This document shows positions 8,910-18,292 of a stretch of 64,000 bases of DNA, piece by piece (position 1 is the first letter of the stretch; each line of letters starts with the position of its first letter). This stretch comes from JAJCYX01 sp965243825. GTDB lineage: Bacteria; Chloroflexota; Dehalococcoidia; Lucifugimonadales; Lucifugimonadaceae. The stretch lies in the NCBI GenBank assembly GCA_965243825.1, contig CBDEVT010000001.1:1922001-1986000 (forward strand). The letters are read 5' to 3'. The notes beneath the pieces are model-generated. The model was not told the origin of the DNA and ran no database searches. It saw only the letters and a program-made list of their open reading frames with translations. Both the position numbers and the translations under genes were made by a program.

Positions 8910-9530
8910 CTAACTTTGTGGCGTCAGAAGCACTGTCGTTCGGGAGTCAGGCAGTGACGAGCGCGAGAGGCTAACTCTGGTTTGTGGCTCGAGATCCTTG
9001 ACTCCAAGTTCAGCTAGCAGACTTGCCTGCAGGCTGCCCGGCTTGCCAGCGTTGCTGTCATAGCCAGCAGGAACCACCACGTCAGGTTCAAAATTCCGTA
9101 CCAGCGCGGTTAACTCGTCAGTTGACATCGGTGACTGTTCAGGATCCAGTAGCAGCACATTTACTTTGCCTATCTGCTGTACGGACGTGGAGTCTGGGGT
9201 GCTTCCAAGACCACCAGTTGAGCACACAAGTACACCGTCAGCGTCCACAACGTAGGCAGTGTTTATCTCATGAGAAACGGACGGGTCTTCAGCTGGTGTT
9301 GCGATTCCTCTGACACTCACGTTGCCGATTTCGTACTCGCCCGGTCCTTCGATGAGCTTCGCTACACCAGCTGGCACCTCTCGGTGAGCGGTGGACCGTT
9401 TGCTAAATGCCACGATGGTGTTGGGATCTGAGAACGAACCTGAAAGTACCTCAGGTGGTGGATCGATAAGGACTGTGCCGACGCCAGACTTAACTTCGAA
9501 GCCCGAACGCCCCAGTGAACGGATCTCCAT
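8910..9530 (-). CDS. Metallo-beta-lactamase-fold protein lacking the zinc motif
   Basis: A 206-residue protein of the UlaG-like/Lactamase_B_3 type. The N-terminal strands and the segment GPGEYEIGNVSVRGI are typical of this family, as is the final 'VVVPAGYD' part. The canonical HxHxDH zinc motif is absent: the matching position reads AFSKRSTAHREV. It may therefore not be a hydrolase. I place the start at ATG 9530 (MEIRSLGRSGFEV); the open frame extends 24 codons further without family-like sequence. It converges with the stalk-protein gene and diverges from hrcA. Confidence 0.65.
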   Translation of the reverse strand: MEIRSLGRSGFEVKSGVGTVLIDPPPEVLSGSFSDPNTIVAFSKRSTAHREVPAGVAKLIEGPGEYEIGNVSVRGIATPAEDPSVSHEINTAYVVDADGVLVCSTGGLGSTPDSTSVQQIGKVNVLLLDPEQSPMSTDELTALVRNFEPDVVVPAGYDSNAGKPGSLQASLLAELGVKDLEPQTRVSLSRSSLPDSRTTVLLTPQS

Positions 9531-9634
9531 AGGTGCTCTACTCGTAGAAATGGGATGGTGGGATAAGAAATAGCTTGGCCGAAGACGACCACTGCAACTC
9601 AATCTTGCTACGCCCCCGTAGAGCCGTCAATGCA

Positions 9635-9664
9635 TTGACACTCTCGAAAACTGCATGCTAATTT
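9635..9664 (+). promoter_or_regulatory. Candidate promoter for hrcA
   Basis: TTGACA (9635-9640), an 18-base spacer and TAATTT (9659-9664), 60 bases before hrcA. No CIRCE inverted repeat (TTAGCACTC-N9-GAGTGCTAA) is visible nearby. Confidence 0.4.
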
Positions 9665-9726
9665 CCAGTTCAGGCGAGTGAGACGGTCCGTCAGCCGAAT
9701 ACGCCTTCGCAGTTTCAGCCAAACAC

Positions 9727-10749
9727 ATGCTTACAGAACGCAAAAGCCACATACTGAGAATCATCGCTAACGACTACATCAGCACCGCTGTACCGGTGGC
9801 ATCCAGTGCCGTGGCCCGTTCTCAAGGGCTTGGTGTGAGTCCGGCTACGGTTCGAAATGAAATGGTCGCCCTGGAGGAAGAAGGCTATATTCACCGGCCT
9901 CATATATCCGCTGGCGGTATTCCCTCAGATAAGGGCTACAGGCAACTGGTCGACTGGTTAGATGCAGATATTGCACTTTTACAACCGGATACGGACAGCG
10001 TCGATTCGCGTCTTGGTGAATCTCCTGAGGATATCGACGAATGGGCTGATACCGCGGCCACAATTATGGCGACATTGCTGGATACAGTAGCCTTCGCGAC
10101 ACCTCTGCAATCCTCATCTTCCTCTATCAAGGGCATTCAGCTCCTGGAGCTCCAGGAGATGTTGATCATGCTGGTGGTTGTGATGAAAGAGGCAGTTGTT
10201 TACAGGCAGTTGATAAGTACATCCCACAATGTGACTCCATCCGATCTGGAAAAGTCTCGTAACAGGGTCAATGACCTTGTGGCCGGTAGAACTCTCGCTG
10301 CGTTGCGGTCTGAAGAGAATCAACCTGAAAACGAACTGGACAGGCAGGTGGTTATGTCAACGCTGGACGTCGCTGCCCGTCATGAGACTGAAAGACTTAA
10401 GTCTCGGAAGCTACAGGGGCTGTCGAGGTTGTTCAGGAAACCTGAGTTTGAAGGGGACGCTGAACGTGCACAGATGGCAGTCACCGCGATCGAAAGCGAC
10501 GATGTTTTTGAAGGCTTGGCAGCAGCCGCTCCGATAGGCACGGGTGCAGTGACGTTTATTGGTGAAGAGAATTCGCACGACTCGCTCCGTAAGTTCAGCG
10601 TGATCGTCTGTGACTACGGTGTTGAGGGCGAAGCCAACGGGGTTGTGGGTATCCTTGCTCCCACTCGCGTGTCCTATGAACGTGCGATACCGGTCGTTTC
10701 ATATACCGGATCATCTCTGAGCAACGTTATTCAACGTGTATACGGCTAG
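9727..10749 (+). CDS. hrcA: Heat-inducible transcription repressor HrcA
   Basis: Represses class I heat-shock operons by binding CIRCE operators. The 340-residue product has the N-terminal winged-helix DNA-binding domain (LTERKSHILRIIANDYI, then VSPATVRNEMVALEEEGYI, HISAGGIPSDKGYR) and the GAF-like dimer/regulatory region, including 'VTFIGEEN' and the final GVVGILAPTRVSYERAIPVV. Length is normal. It is followed by dnaJ, an arrangement often seen as hrcA-grpE-dnaK-dnaJ, but grpE and dnaK are missing here. I could not find a CIRCE element upstream, so autoregulation is not supported by the sequence. Confidence 0.93.
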   Translation: MLTERKSHILRIIANDYISTAVPVASSAVARSQGLGVSPATVRNEMVALEEEGYIHRPHISAGGIPSDKGYRQLVDWLDADIALLQPDTDSVDSRLGESPEDIDEWADTAATIMATLLDTVAFATPLQSSSSSIKGIQLLELQEMLIMLVVVMKEAVVYRQLISTSHNVTPSDLEKSRNRVNDLVAGRTLAALRSEENQPENELDRQVVMSTLDVAARHETERLKSRKLQGLSRLFRKPEFEGDAERAQMAVTAIESDDVFEGLAAAAPIGTGAVTFIGEENSHDSLRKFSVIVCDYGVEGEANGVVGILAPTRVSYERAIPVVSYTGSSLSNVIQRVYG

Positions 10750-10895
10750 ATAGCGGCCACGTACCCGGTCTGCGATCCGTCCTCCGCTACTGTGCTGACC
10801 CGTATTCGGTTTATTCGCCACTCGGGACTATACTGAAAAGGATGCCCTGCAAAGGGCGCGTCCACCACAGAGAAGCGGCTGGTTGATCTGAACAT

Positions 10896-12017
10896 ATGAC
10901 TCAACAGCGAGATTATTACGAGGTCCTCGGAGTACCAAAAAACGCCTCGCAAGAGGACCTTAAAAAGGCCTTTCGGCAGCAGGCGCTGAAGTACCACCCG
11001 GACCGAAATAAAGAAGCAGACGCCTCTGACAAGTTCAAAGAGGTCAACGCGGCGTATCAGGTCCTGAGCGACCCGGAACGACGGGCCGCGTATGACCGGT
11101 TTGGTCATGCCGGTGTATCCAACGGTGGTGGTGGCCGAGGATTCGACGACTTCCAGAACTTTGGTGGATTCGGCGATATATTCGACGCCTTTTTCGGAGG
11201 TTCTAGCCGCAGCGGACCAAGCAGGGGTTCTGATCTAGAACTCGAAGTGACAGTCTCTTTCGAAGAATCGGCGTTTGGAGTCGAAAAAGAGTTCGAGATC
11301 GATCGGCAAGAAACATGCTCTCGTTGTGATGGTAAGCGTGCTGAGCCCGGCACAGAACCCTCCACATGCGCAACTTGTGGTGGTTCAGGTGAGGTGCGCA
11401 GGGTGCAGCGAATGGTGTTCGGTCAGTTTCAGCAGGTCGCTCAGTGTTCAACCTGCAGCGGGACAGGCCAGACTGTAGAGAGCCCATGTACCAGCTGCCG
11501 AGGTCGGGGTACGGAACGGAACACACGCCGCATAGCGGTCGATATTCCCGCAGGAATTGAAGACGGTTCACGGATGGTTATGCGAGGGCAGGGCGAGAAG
11601 GGTGCGATGAATGGCCCTGCTGGTGATCTCTATGTCTTCGTGAGTGTCGAACCTCACAAGATTTTCGAACGCCACGGCAATGATGTTGTCGCTGAAATCA
11701 ACATCAACATCGCTCAGGCTGCACTCGGAACTGTCCTGAACGTTCCCACCATCGATGGTGAACATGAATTAAAAATTCCGGCCGGAACACAGACAGGCAA
11801 AGTATTTCGTATTCGAAATGCTGGTATCCCACGTATGGGACGTGCTGCTCGTAGTAGAGGAGACCAGCTTGTCGCGGTGAAAGTTGCCACTCCAACAAAG
11901 TTAAGTGAGAGGCAGCAGGAGCTGTTCGAAGAACTTGCCGAAAGCCTCGGCACTGCTGACGTTGGATACTCAGAGGACGGCGGAATCCTCGGTCGGATTA
12001 AAGACGCATTCAGCTAA
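10896..12017 (+). CDS. dnaJ: Chaperone protein DnaJ
   Basis: Hsp40 co-chaperone that stimulates DnaK ATPase and delivers unfolded proteins. The 373 residues comprise a J domain with the HPD tripeptide (KYHPDRN), a Gly/Phe-rich linker, a zinc-binding region of four CxxCxG-type repeats (CSRCDG, CATCGG, CSTCSG, CTSCRG) and the C-terminal substrate-binding domains. This is full-length type I DnaJ. The ATG start is preceded by the purine-rich stretch AGAGAAG, some 20 bases away, and a weak local ribosome site. It sits between hrcA and prmA, a familiar heat-shock/translation order. Confidence 0.97.
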   Translation: MTQQRDYYEVLGVPKNASQEDLKKAFRQQALKYHPDRNKEADASDKFKEVNAAYQVLSDPERRAAYDRFGHAGVSNGGGGRGFDDFQNFGGFGDIFDAFFGGSSRSGPSRGSDLELEVTVSFEESAFGVEKEFEIDRQETCSRCDGKRAEPGTEPSTCATCGGSGEVRRVQRMVFGQFQQVAQCSTCSGTGQTVESPCTSCRGRGTERNTRRIAVDIPAGIEDGSRMVMRGQGEKGAMNGPAGDLYVFVSVEPHKIFERHGNDVVAEININIAQAALGTVLNVPTIDGEHELKIPAGTQTGKVFRIRNAGIPRMGRAARSRGDQLVAVKVATPTKLSERQQELFEELAESLGTADVGYSEDGGILGRIKDAFS

Positions 12018-12073
12018 ACTGATTGCTGTCGTATCGTAGCCAGTCTCGAGCCGAACCGTGGCGTCTCTATTCG

Positions 12074-12967
12074 ATGACCCTGATCGAACTCAGCATAGAA
12101 GTACCCGGTGAGTTTGCCGAACCAGTAAGCCATCTGTTTTCGAAGCATGGTGAAGGGCCAGCTGTGGTGGAGATGCGTGGTGGATACAACCCCGATGAAG
12201 GGGAATCACCGCCCGTGAACGCACCCGTAATCGTCAAGACCTATCTGCCGGACGACCCCACTACTCAATCGCGTCGAACTATGATCGACGTTGGCCTGAA
12301 ACTGATCGGCTATTTGACACCACTGCCAGACCTCACAGAGCGCCGCGTTCATGACGAGGAGTGGAAGAATCAGCAGTTTGAGCCGGTACGGGTTGGCAAA
12401 CGAATACTAATTGCGCCGCCGGGAACTGAATCATCTGCCAGGGACGGTGACATAGTCATTCCGCTTGAGCCGGGACTGGCCTTCGGTACTGGTCATCACC
12501 CTACTACTGCGATGGTACTTGCAGCTATGGAAGATGCCGGACTTGAGGGCGCCAGTGTGCTTGATGCTGGCTGCGGTTCGGGGATCCTGTCTATCGCTGC
12601 AGTAAAACTTGGTGCAAAACGCGTAACTGGATTTGACATCGAAGAAGACGCTGTTCGCTCCACGCTGCAGAATGCAAAGCAATCACTAGTCGCAGAACAA
12701 ATTGAAGTGATCCATGGATCTCTTCCCAACGATCAGGTACCGATCGGCCAGTTTGATTTCATACTGGCCAACATCTCCGCGAACGTTCTCAAAATGCTTG
12801 CTTCTCACTTGTTGGCGTGCCTGAATGTTGACGGGCAGATCATCGCCTCAGGTGTTCTCGAAGACAGGTATGACGAAGTGCGGTCATCTTTCGAGACGGC
12901 CGGCGGAACGCTGTTCGATCGTTCTCAAACGGAAGACTGGACCTGTTTCAGGGTACGCCGTTCGTGA
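12074..12967 (+). CDS. prmA: Ribosomal protein L11 methyltransferase
   Basis: Methylates lysines and the N-terminus of ribosomal protein L11 using S-adenosylmethionine. ATG 12074 gives 297 residues beginning MTLIELSIEVPGE, the family's usual N-terminal L11-binding domain; the frame opens earlier at a TTG without family-like sequence. The methyltransferase domain has motif I DAGCGSGILSIAA, the acidic loop GFDIEEDA and motif IV ILANISANVL. The stop overlaps the GTG start of rsmE (GTGA), so the two are translationally coupled. Confidence 0.93.
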   Translation: MTLIELSIEVPGEFAEPVSHLFSKHGEGPAVVEMRGGYNPDEGESPPVNAPVIVKTYLPDDPTTQSRRTMIDVGLKLIGYLTPLPDLTERRVHDEEWKNQQFEPVRVGKRILIAPPGTESSARDGDIVIPLEPGLAFGTGHHPTTAMVLAAMEDAGLEGASVLDAGCGSGILSIAAVKLGAKRVTGFDIEEDAVRSTLQNAKQSLVAEQIEVIHGSLPNDQVPIGQFDFILANISANVLKMLASHLLACLNVDGQIIASGVLEDRYDEVRSSFETAGGTLFDRSQTEDWTCFRVRRS

Positions 12968-13737
12968 GCGCTAACCGCTTCTATGTTCCGGAGAATCTTC
13001 CTGAGCCTGGCGTGACATTTCGACTGCCTGATCACATCGGGAGACAGGTTTTTCGGGTTCTCCGTATGAAGCCCGGCGATAGCCTCTTCCTGTTTGACGG
13101 TAGAGGAATCGAACGAACCGGAACCATCGCTAATATCGAACGGTCGAAGATTCAAGTTGTTATCGGACCGAATTCTGGATCTAGAACTGAGCCAGAACTT
13201 GAGGTTACGGTGTACCAAGCACTCGTAGCTTCTGAGCGAATGGAGTTCGTGGTGCAGAAATGCACAGAACTCGGAGTGGCGAAAATTGTCCCAATTGTTT
13301 CTCAGCGGGTGCAGTCGAAGGACGCTCGACCAGGCGACGGAAAGTTAGACCGTTGGAGACGGATCGCTGTTGAAGCGGCCGAGCAATCCGGCCGTACCCG
13401 AGTGCCGAACATTTCGGCCCCTGTGGTGCTCAATCAGCTCCTAAGCAGGGAAACTCGTCCAAAACCACTGATCGTGCTCTGGGAAGAGGAGAGCGGAAAA
13501 AGCCTGCGACAGGCAGCGCGCGAGAGCCTCAGCTCGGACCCTAAACGTGCTGCAGTACTAATCGGCCCTGTTGGCGGCCTCTCCGCAAGCGAAGTAGATG
13601 CGGTGAAACTGGCCGGTGGGTTGATCGCTGGAGCTGGTCCGAGAATTCTCCGAGCGGAGACAGCGCCTGTCGTCGCACTCACGGCGCTGATGTACGAGGC
13701 AGGAGAGCTTGGTGACGAAACCGGCCCTCGTCAGTAG
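12964..13737 (+). CDS. rsmE: 16S rRNA (uracil1498-N3)-methyltransferase
   Basis: SPOUT-class enzyme that methylates U1498 of 16S rRNA. The 257-residue product has the N-terminal PUA-like part (HIGRQVFRVLRMKPGD), the middle segment KCTELGVAKIVPI and the C-terminal knot with GPVGGLSASE and GPRILRAETAPV. The usual GPEGG motif has Val in place of Glu (about residue 203), a mild deviation. The GTG start overlaps the prmA stop. Its 3' end overlaps the convergent gpsA by seven bases. Confidence 0.93.
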   Translation: MSANRFYVPENLPEPGVTFRLPDHIGRQVFRVLRMKPGDSLFLFDGRGIERTGTIANIERSKIQVVIGPNSGSRTEPELEVTVYQALVASERMEFVVQKCTELGVAKIVPIVSQRVQSKDARPGDGKLDRWRRIAVEAAEQSGRTRVPNISAPVVLNQLLSRETRPKPLIVLWEEESGKSLRQAARESLSSDPKRAAVLIGPVGGLSASEVDAVKLAGGLIAGAGPRILRAETAPVVALTALMYEAGELGDETGPRQ

Positions 13738-14735
13738 CGAACTTCGGGCTGCGGCCTTCGTGCTAGCAGCACCCCAGCTGCATCTTCCGGCTTGAGCCGC
13801 CCTTCGAACACTTCATTGGTTGCCAGTGCAATCGGCATCTCCACCTTGTGCGTTTCTGCGAGCCGAACCGCAGCCCTTGTTGTAGGTACACCTTCCGCCG
13901 TCCGAGCCAGGGTGGTAAGAGCGGCATCCAGCGATGCACCTGTGGCCAGCGACTTGCCAAGTCTGTAATTGCGGCTCAGGTCGCTGTAACAGGTCGCGAT
14001 CAAATCCCCCATTCCGGATAGTCCTGCAAAGGTTTCTGATCTGGCTCCCATTGCGACACCGAGCATTGTTATCTCGTGCAAACCGCGCGTCACGAACGTC
14101 GCTTTGACGTTCGCCCCCATGTTCACGCCGTCAATGAAGCCTGACCCTATTGCGATGATGTTTTTCAACGCTCCACCGAGTTCGACACCAGTCACATCTG
14201 AGCTTGTGTAGAGTCGGAACAGATTGGTGTTAAGGGCGTTTTGCACGGCTTCAGCGCGGTCAGCATTGGTGAAGGCAACGGTCGCCGATGCAGCACGTCC
14301 TGCGGCGATCTCGACAGCGAAATTTGGTCCTGACAGAACTCCAATTCTTTCTGCTGCACAATCAAGTTCTTCAGCTATCAGCTGAGACATTCGTTTACCT
14401 GATGAAACCTCAATTCCCTTGGTCGCGCAGAGTAAGGAGACATCGTCCGGGATCGCGCTCTTGACCGCCTGGAGGTTACGACGCATCGTCACTGATGGCA
14501 CCGAAGCTATGACCAGATCGGCATTCGAGAAGCAAGACTCGGGATTGGCAGAAATCGATAGGTCATCCGGAAACTTTGTACCGGGCAGCAGTCGCACATT
14601 CTCGCGTGCCGATTCCAGCTGCTCGGCCTCAGCATCAGAACGCGCCCAAAGCGTCGTTACATTCCCCGCCCTGGCCGAGATGATTCCGAGAGTTGTCGCG
14701 AATCCGGTGGTTCCGATGATGCCGATACTTGCCAT
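13731..14735 (-). CDS. gpsA: Glycerol-3-phosphate dehydrogenase [NAD(P)+]
   Basis: Reduces dihydroxyacetone phosphate to sn-glycerol-3-phosphate, the backbone for phospholipids. The 334-residue product has an N-terminal Rossmann domain (GIIGTTGFATTLG; the usual GAGSWG is altered), the conserved LLCATKGIE and GVLSGPNFAVEIA segments, the catalytic Lys in GGALKNIIAIGSGF, and the C-terminal GLSGMGDLIATC. It follows plsY on the same strand, a sensible pairing because PlsY uses its product. Confidence 0.95.
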   Translation of the reverse strand: MASIGIIGTTGFATTLGIISARAGNVTTLWARSDAEAEQLESARENVRLLPGTKFPDDLSISANPESCFSNADLVIASVPSVTMRRNLQAVKSAIPDDVSLLCATKGIEVSSGKRMSQLIAEELDCAAERIGVLSGPNFAVEIAAGRAASATVAFTNADRAEAVQNALNTNLFRLYTSSDVTGVELGGALKNIIAIGSGFIDGVNMGANVKATFVTRGLHEITMLGVAMGARSETFAGLSGMGDLIATCYSDLSRNYRLGKSLATGASLDAALTTLARTAEGVPTTRAAVRLAETHKVEMPIALATNEVFEGRLKPEDAAGVLLARRPQPEVRY

Positions 14736-14858
14736 AGCCAGTCAGCTTATCGGCATGAAGGTGATTTTGGTAGTGTCCAGTAGCTGGAGTATGGTCAACG
14801 GGCCCTATATGTATTGTCTGCCGGAGGATTCGCGGCCAATACATATACGCTTCAAAAT

Positions 14859-15497
14859 CTAGGGCGATTGCCTGCTGCGTCGCGGCTTCGCGTCAACCTC
14901 AATCCTCCGTTCCTCTCCACGCGCAAGCCTTTCAATATTTCCTGCATGGCGAAGCGGAATAAAGATGGCGATAGCAACAGCGAACACGAGAAGGCCGACG
15001 TCATGGTGACCGAGGATGATCAATATGACCATGGTCAATATCGCGATGAATGTCCCGGTTAGTGAACCTGCCGAGACGTACCTGGTTGCCGCAATAACGA
15101 TAAGACCCGCGGCAGCTGCCCCTGCGGCGATTGGTGAAAGTACGATCAAGGCACCGAAGGCCGTTGCTATGCCACGCCCACCTTCAAACCTGGTGTAAAC
15201 CGGGTAAACATGGCCGATCACAGCAGTTGATCCAGCTACCGCACGGATGATTTCAATATCCGTAGCCAAACCGACGGTCAACACAGGGATGATGCCTTTT
15301 GCAATGTCGATTATCAGTACCGTGATGGCGGCTGTCTTACCCAGCGTACGCATGACGTTGGTGAATCCAGTTCCACCGCTCCCGTACTTGCGCACGTCCA
15401 CACCGCGCCAAACACGACCGATCAGATAACCCGTTGGCAGGGCCCCGATCAAGTAGGCGATGGGAATTGCCAGTATCCAGGCGACGACGTCTGTCAT
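14859..15497 (-). CDS. plsY: Glycerol-3-phosphate acyltransferase
   Basis: Membrane enzyme that transfers an acyl group from acyl-phosphate to glycerol-3-phosphate, starting phospholipid synthesis. The 212 residues form about five hydrophobic helices with the three conserved motifs: GSGGTGFTNVMR, the middle GHVYPVYTRFEGGRGIAT, and the C-terminal RHAGNIERL. The start ATG overlaps the der stop by four bases (15494-15497), so translation is probably coupled. gpsA follows after 123 bases. Confidence 0.95.
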   Translation of the reverse strand: MTDVVAWILAIPIAYLIGALPTGYLIGRVWRGVDVRKYGSGGTGFTNVMRTLGKTAAITVLIIDIAKGIIPVLTVGLATDIEIIRAVAGSTAVIGHVYPVYTRFEGGRGIATAFGALIVLSPIAAGAAAAGLIVIAATRYVSAGSLTGTFIAILTMVILIILGHHDVGLLVFAVAIAIFIPLRHAGNIERLARGEERRIEVDAKPRRSRQSP

Positions 15498-16816
15498 CCA
15501 TCCCTCGCAATGAATTGCATACGAATTGGCGAGCCTGTGAACCCGAAGGCGTCTCGCAACCGGTTCTCAAGGTATCGTCGGTACGAGAAGTGTACAAGTT
15601 CAGGGTGACGCGAGGAAAACTCAAAGGTTGGAGGGGCTACTTTTGTCTGAGATACTCTGAAAATCCTTGGCCTGACTGTTCCCTGGGAAGGCGGTGGATT
15701 CGCCCCGATTGCGTCGAATATCGTGCGGCTTAGCTCCTCTCTCTTCAGTCGCTTACTGAACTCGTTCCAGACCGAGACAACCGTTTCGAGGACCTTGGGT
15801 ACACCTCTGCCCTGAATCGCTGATGTGAACAACACAGGTACTCCAGGAAAGAATTTGAACCGAGACTCAACAGTCGCCCTGGCTAAGTCACGGTCGAGCT
15901 CATGTTCTCTCGCGAGGTCCCATTTGTTGATGACAACGACCACGCCGCGGGCGGCTTCGTCAATAAACCCGCCTATATGTGTGTCTTGAGCAGTTGCTAG
16001 TTCTGTGGCATCGAGGAGCAAAACACAGACATGAGACCGCTCGATCGCGCCAACAGTTCTGATGACACTGTACTTTTCGATCCCTTCTTCAGCTTTCCCT
16101 CGCCTTCTTAAACCGGCTGTGTCGAGGAACGTTAGATCGTGACCATCAAATGTGAAACGACTATCGATCGAATCGCGAGTGGTACCGGGTATCGGACTGA
16201 CAATTGCTCGTTCGTCTCCAGTGATTGCGTTGAACAACGCTGATTTTCCGACATTGGGTCGGCCGACCAGCGCAACCCTTATGGAACCGCTCGTTTCCTT
16301 AACGACTGGGTTAACCGGCAGAATCTCGAATAAGGATTCCATCAGATCGGTGATACCGCGTTCGTGGTATGCGCTGATCGGTATCGGGTCGGCTGATGAC
16401 AACTGATAAAACTCAGCGGCAGCGAATTCCCGGTCAGGGTTGTCTGCCTTGTTCGCAGCTAGAACGTACGGCTTGCCAGATCGACGTACGAGATCCGCCG
16501 CCTCCCGGTCACCAGGTGAAATTCCTGCTGCAGCGTCCACAACAAGGATCACAGCGTCCGCATCTGCCAGCGCTCGTGCGGTCTGGGCGCGTACATCCTC
16601 CCAGAGCAGATCACTGGGTCTGTCTTCGATACCTCCTGTATCCACTAGCAGGAAACGTTTGCCATTCCACTCGGCGTCCATCGAAACCCTGTCTCTCGTC
16701 GTTCCGGGAACATCGGAGACAATCGCCATCCGTCGACCTGCAAGTCGGTTGTAAAGTGTGGATTTGCCGACGTTAGGTCTGCCGACAATTGCTATGACGG
16801 GAAGTCGTTGTGGCAC
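15494..16816 (-). CDS. der: GTPase Der (EngA), ribosome assembly
   Basis: Double GTPase needed for 50S subunit maturation. The 440-residue product has two G domains, each with the P-loop GRPNVGKS, a DTGG or DTAG switch motif (VDTGGIED; LDTAGLRRRGK), and NKAD or NKWD specificity motifs. A C-terminal KH-like domain ends in 'LENRLRDAFGFTGSPI'. Length and order are standard. It heads a probable der-plsY-gpsA operon. Confidence 0.97.
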   Translation of the reverse strand: MPQRLPVIAIVGRPNVGKSTLYNRLAGRRMAIVSDVPGTTRDRVSMDAEWNGKRFLLVDTGGIEDRPSDLLWEDVRAQTARALADADAVILVVDAAAGISPGDREAADLVRRSGKPYVLAANKADNPDREFAAAEFYQLSSADPIPISAYHERGITDLMESLFEILPVNPVVKETSGSIRVALVGRPNVGKSALFNAITGDERAIVSPIPGTTRDSIDSRFTFDGHDLTFLDTAGLRRRGKAEEGIEKYSVIRTVGAIERSHVCVLLLDATELATAQDTHIGGFIDEAARGVVVVINKWDLAREHELDRDLARATVESRFKFFPGVPVLFTSAIQGRGVPKVLETVVSVWNEFSKRLKREELSRTIFDAIGANPPPSQGTVRPRIFRVSQTKVAPPTFEFSSRHPELVHFSYRRYLENRLRDAFGFTGSPIRMQFIARDG

Positions 16817-16915
16817 GATCAGGCTCTGCTCCTGCTGTGAACTGGCCTAATGACCGCTCGGGGCGTTTTGTCTGTCACACAACCCAACGTGACATCTATT
16901 GCCTGGTATTCAGCG

Positions 16916-17824
16916 TTAGCTCATCAGAGATTCGACAAGCGCGGCCTGTGCCCATAGGCGATTCTCAGCCTGATCGAACGCTATTGACGATGAATGCTCA
17001 AGCATACCTTCAGATACCTCTTCGCCGGGATGAGCAGGCATATCGTGCATGAACTTGGCGTTGCTTGAGGCGTGAGACATCAGGTCCGGATTTACCTGGT
17101 AGCCCGCAAATGCCTCGAGGCGGGACGCAGCCTCAGATTCCTGACCCATACTGGCCCATACGTCGGTGTAGACGATATCCGCGCCGGAAACAGCATCTAT
17201 AGGTGCATGTAACTGCTCTACGACACCACCGTTCTCGCTTCCGTATTCTGCTGCATTAAGCAGTGTGTCGTCATCGAGTTCGTAACCTTTCGGTGACGCA
17301 ACTACAAAATGTCCTCCAGAACCGGCAACTGCGTAGGCGAGTGAGCGGGCCACATTGTTTCCGTCACCTATGAAGGCGACTTTCAGGTCCTTTAGTGGAC
17401 CACGGTGCTCAAAAATCGCTTGAGCGTCTGCGAGTGCCTGGCACGGGTGTTCAAAATCTGACAGAGCATTTACTACCGGGATGGATCCGGAAGCGGAGAA
17501 CTCGTCCAGTACGCTCTGGGCATATGTGCGGATGATGGCGATATCGCTCATACGGGAAATGACCTTAGCCACATCGGAGACAGGTTCGCGTTTTCCGAGA
17601 CCTACCTCTTCTGGACCGAAATAGACAGGTTTGCCCCCCAGTTTCTCGATACCGACCCAGAAGCTGAGTTTCGTTCGGAGCGATGGCTTCTCAAACAGAA
17701 GTACTGCGGACTTCCCAGTTAATGGGGCGCTGTGATTTCCTGATTTGATTTCCACAGCGCGCCTGACCAGTGGCTCGATCGCGCCAGGAGCGACATCGGA
17801 GAAGCGAAGGAAGCTTTTTGTCAT
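16916..17824 (-). CDS. argF: Ornithine carbamoyltransferase with altered HCLP motif
   Basis: Forms citrulline from ornithine and carbamoyl phosphate in arginine synthesis. The 302-residue protein has a carbamoyl-phosphate loop (FEKPSLRTKLSFWVG; the usual STRT is PSLRT), the ligand segment FEHPCQALAD, and the C-terminal FDQAENRLWAQAALV. The ornithine-binding HCLPAHRGEE motif reads HDMPAHPGEE, so the Cys that normally contacts ornithine is Asp (about residue 261). Everything else is typical of OTCase, so this may be a lineage variant or a shift in substrate. No other arginine gene is adjacent. Confidence 0.82.
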   Translation of the reverse strand: MTKSFLRFSDVAPGAIEPLVRRAVEIKSGNHSAPLTGKSAVLLFEKPSLRTKLSFWVGIEKLGGKPVYFGPEEVGLGKREPVSDVAKVISRMSDIAIIRTYAQSVLDEFSASGSIPVVNALSDFEHPCQALADAQAIFEHRGPLKDLKVAFIGDGNNVARSLAYAVAGSGGHFVVASPKGYELDDDTLLNAAEYGSENGGVVEQLHAPIDAVSGADIVYTDVWASMGQESEAASRLEAFAGYQVNPDLMSHASSNAKFMHDMPAHPGEEVSEGMLEHSSSIAFDQAENRLWAQAALVESLMS

Positions 17825-17869
17825 ATTTACTCAGCTGCTTAGTGGAAATCTCAAGGCTGATTTCGTCAG

Positions 17870-18289
17870 CTAATGGATGGGTTTGAATTTCGGTAGTGCG
17901 ATCTTTTCAGTCGCCTTTTCGAATACTACTTCCAACCGCATGCCAATGCTCAATTGTTCTGGCTCGGGTTCGATGCCGATTACTTGTGACGGCATCTTTA
18001 TGCCTTCTTCTAGCTCCACGATGGCGGTGACGAACGGAACATCGCCAACGAATCCCGGATGAGGTGGTTGATGAACGATGGCGAAGGTGAACAGAGTTCC
18101 TCGACCTGAGGCCTGAATCCACTCGAGAGATCGACCAGAGCAGTTCATGCAGAACGCTCGATGATAGAACTGTGCCTCACCACAGTCGACGCATCTCTGA
18201 ATCATGAGCTTGCCACTGACTGCGCTCGACCAGTAGTGATCCGATTCAGGCTGAGGAACTGGCAGCGGCTTGGAGTGATCGCTGGTCAT
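17870..18289 (-). CDS. DUF35 zinc-ribbon/OB-fold acyl-CoA-associated protein
   Basis: A 139-residue protein with an N-terminal rubredoxin-like zinc ribbon (CVDCG, then CMNCSG) and a C-terminal OB fold (GRGTLFTFAIVHQPPHPGF, then PFVTAIVELEEGIKMPSQVIG). These proteins form complexes with thiolase-like enzymes and bind acyl-CoA. Its partner is the upstream gene on the same strand, three bases away. The pair probably acts on fatty-acyl or sterol side-chain thioesters; the exact substrate is unknown. Confidence 0.85.
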   Translation of the reverse strand: MTSDHSKPLPVPQPESDHYWSSAVSGKLMIQRCVDCGEAQFYHRAFCMNCSGRSLEWIQASGRGTLFTFAIVHQPPHPGFVGDVPFVTAIVELEEGIKMPSQVIGIEPEPEQLSIGMRLEVVFEKATEKIALPKFKPIH

Positions 18290-18292
18290 TGT

